Source of the DNA: a bacterium
GTDB lineage: Bacteria; Planctomycetota; J058; JAJDCP01
Assembly (NCBI GenBank): GCA_030428695.1
Contig: JAUIEM010000525.1
Span: 1-5,371, forward strand
DNA: 5,371 bases
Direction: 5' to 3'
Part shown: positions 4,972-5,371 of the stretch, piece after piece
How the letters are laid out: each line of letters starts with the position of its first letter
How positions within the stretch are numbered: position 1 is the first letter of the stretch
The notes under the pieces: model-generated
The model's database searches: none
What the model saw: the letters and a program-made list of their open reading frames with translations, nothing else
Told to the model about the DNA's origin: nothing
Translations under genes and position numbers: made by a program

Positions 4972-5371
4972 TCACTCCCCCAGCAGGGCCTCCAGCCGCG
5001 CGATGCGGGGGTCGAGGGCAGCGGCCTCGGCGGCGGACAGATGGCCGCGGTTGGCGCGCACATCCGCCAGGACGGCCCGGGCCCGCGGCCGATCACCCGC
5101 CTCCCAGGCCAGCTCCGCCTCGCCGACCTGGGCCGCCGCGAGCAGCGCGCGCGGGGCCTCGCCGGCGGTCGCGCTCAGGGCCCGCGTGGCCAGGCCGCGC
5201 AGCCGCGCCAGCACCAGCCCCGCCGCCTCGCGGTCGCCCCGCAGGCGCTGGGCGGTGGCGAGCTGCAGGAGGGCGTGGCCGAGCTGGAGGAACCAGGAGC
5301 TCGCGACCGCGGGATCCGGCAGCGCGGCGAGCGCCTCCTCCAGCGCCTCCGTCCCCTCGCCGGCCTCGCGG
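4972..5371 (-). CDS. C-terminal end of an Ala/Leu/Arg-rich helical (TPR-like) protein, cut by right edge
   Basis: The frame is open from the right edge to TGA at 4974-4972 and gives the last 133 residues; the start lies outside. A GTG at 5214 is in frame, but the same style of sequence continues upstream (EALEEALAALPDPAVASSWFLQLGHALLQLATAQRL and onward), so it is not the start. The segment is built of amphipathic helices with Ala, Leu and Arg, including AAAQVGEAELAWEAGDRPRARAVLADV, the A-x-A-G-D-x-x-x-A pattern of tetratricopeptide-like repeats, and closes with AALDPRIARLEALLGE. This resembles the tails of large bacterial TPR proteins, including those fused to Ser/Thr kinases, but nothing here shows a catalytic domain. 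Codon use (G or C in most third positions) fits a real gene. The family is uncertain. Confidence 0.75.
   Translation of the reverse strand, partial: REAGEGTEALEEALAALPDPAVASSWFLQLGHALLQLATAQRLRGDREAAGLVLARLRGLATRALSATAGEAPRALLAAAQVGEAELAWEAGDRPRARAVLADVRANRGHLSAAEAAALDPRIARLEALLGE

Overview
The window is GC-rich bacterial chromosome, densely coded, with six protein genes (two cut by the window edges) and no sign of RNA genes, transposons or CRISPR. The gene content suggests a member of Planctomycetota or a similar GC-rich deep-branching group. The pointers are a secreted prenyltransferase/squalene-oxidase-repeat protein, a zinc-ribbon protein with a C-terminal membrane anchor, GTG and TTG starts with good Shine-Dalgarno sequences, and an intergenic degenerate hexamer repeat. 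This placement comes from recalled family patterns, not from a search.

Layout, left to right. (1) 1-1036, minus strand: a two-gene unit. The membrane protein (479-1036, SxtJ-like C-terminal part) comes first, followed 13 nt later by a NodU/CmcH-family carbamoyltransferase that runs off the left edge. Its leader (1037-1299) holds a fair sigma70-type promoter and two short palindromes. (2) 1300-2217, minus strand: a 305-residue protein of unknown function with an N-terminal CxC/CxxC zinc ribbon and a single C-terminal membrane helix, followed by a 9-bp hairpin. (3) 2218-2377: the divergent intergenic region. (4) 2378-3628, plus strand: an exported alpha/alpha-toroid protein with QW-like repeats. 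(5) 3629-3815: an intergenic region with 13 in-phase hexamers whose second part is inverted, then a promoter-like site. (6) 3816-4967, plus strand: a PIG-V-like GT-C mannosyltransferase. (7) 4972-right edge, minus strand: the C-terminal end of an Ala/Leu/Arg-rich helical, TPR-like protein, convergent with gene 6 and only 4 nt away.

The carbamoyltransferase and SxtJ-like genes very probably work together, since this pairing is known from the saxitoxin cluster and other bacteria. The PIG-V-like enzyme and the carbamoyltransferase could both serve cell-surface or secondary-metabolite glycan modification, but nothing in the sequence links them directly. The items most worth a second look are the half-inverted hexamer repeat, the apparent composite build of the SxtJ-like protein, and the tail-anchored zinc-ribbon protein.
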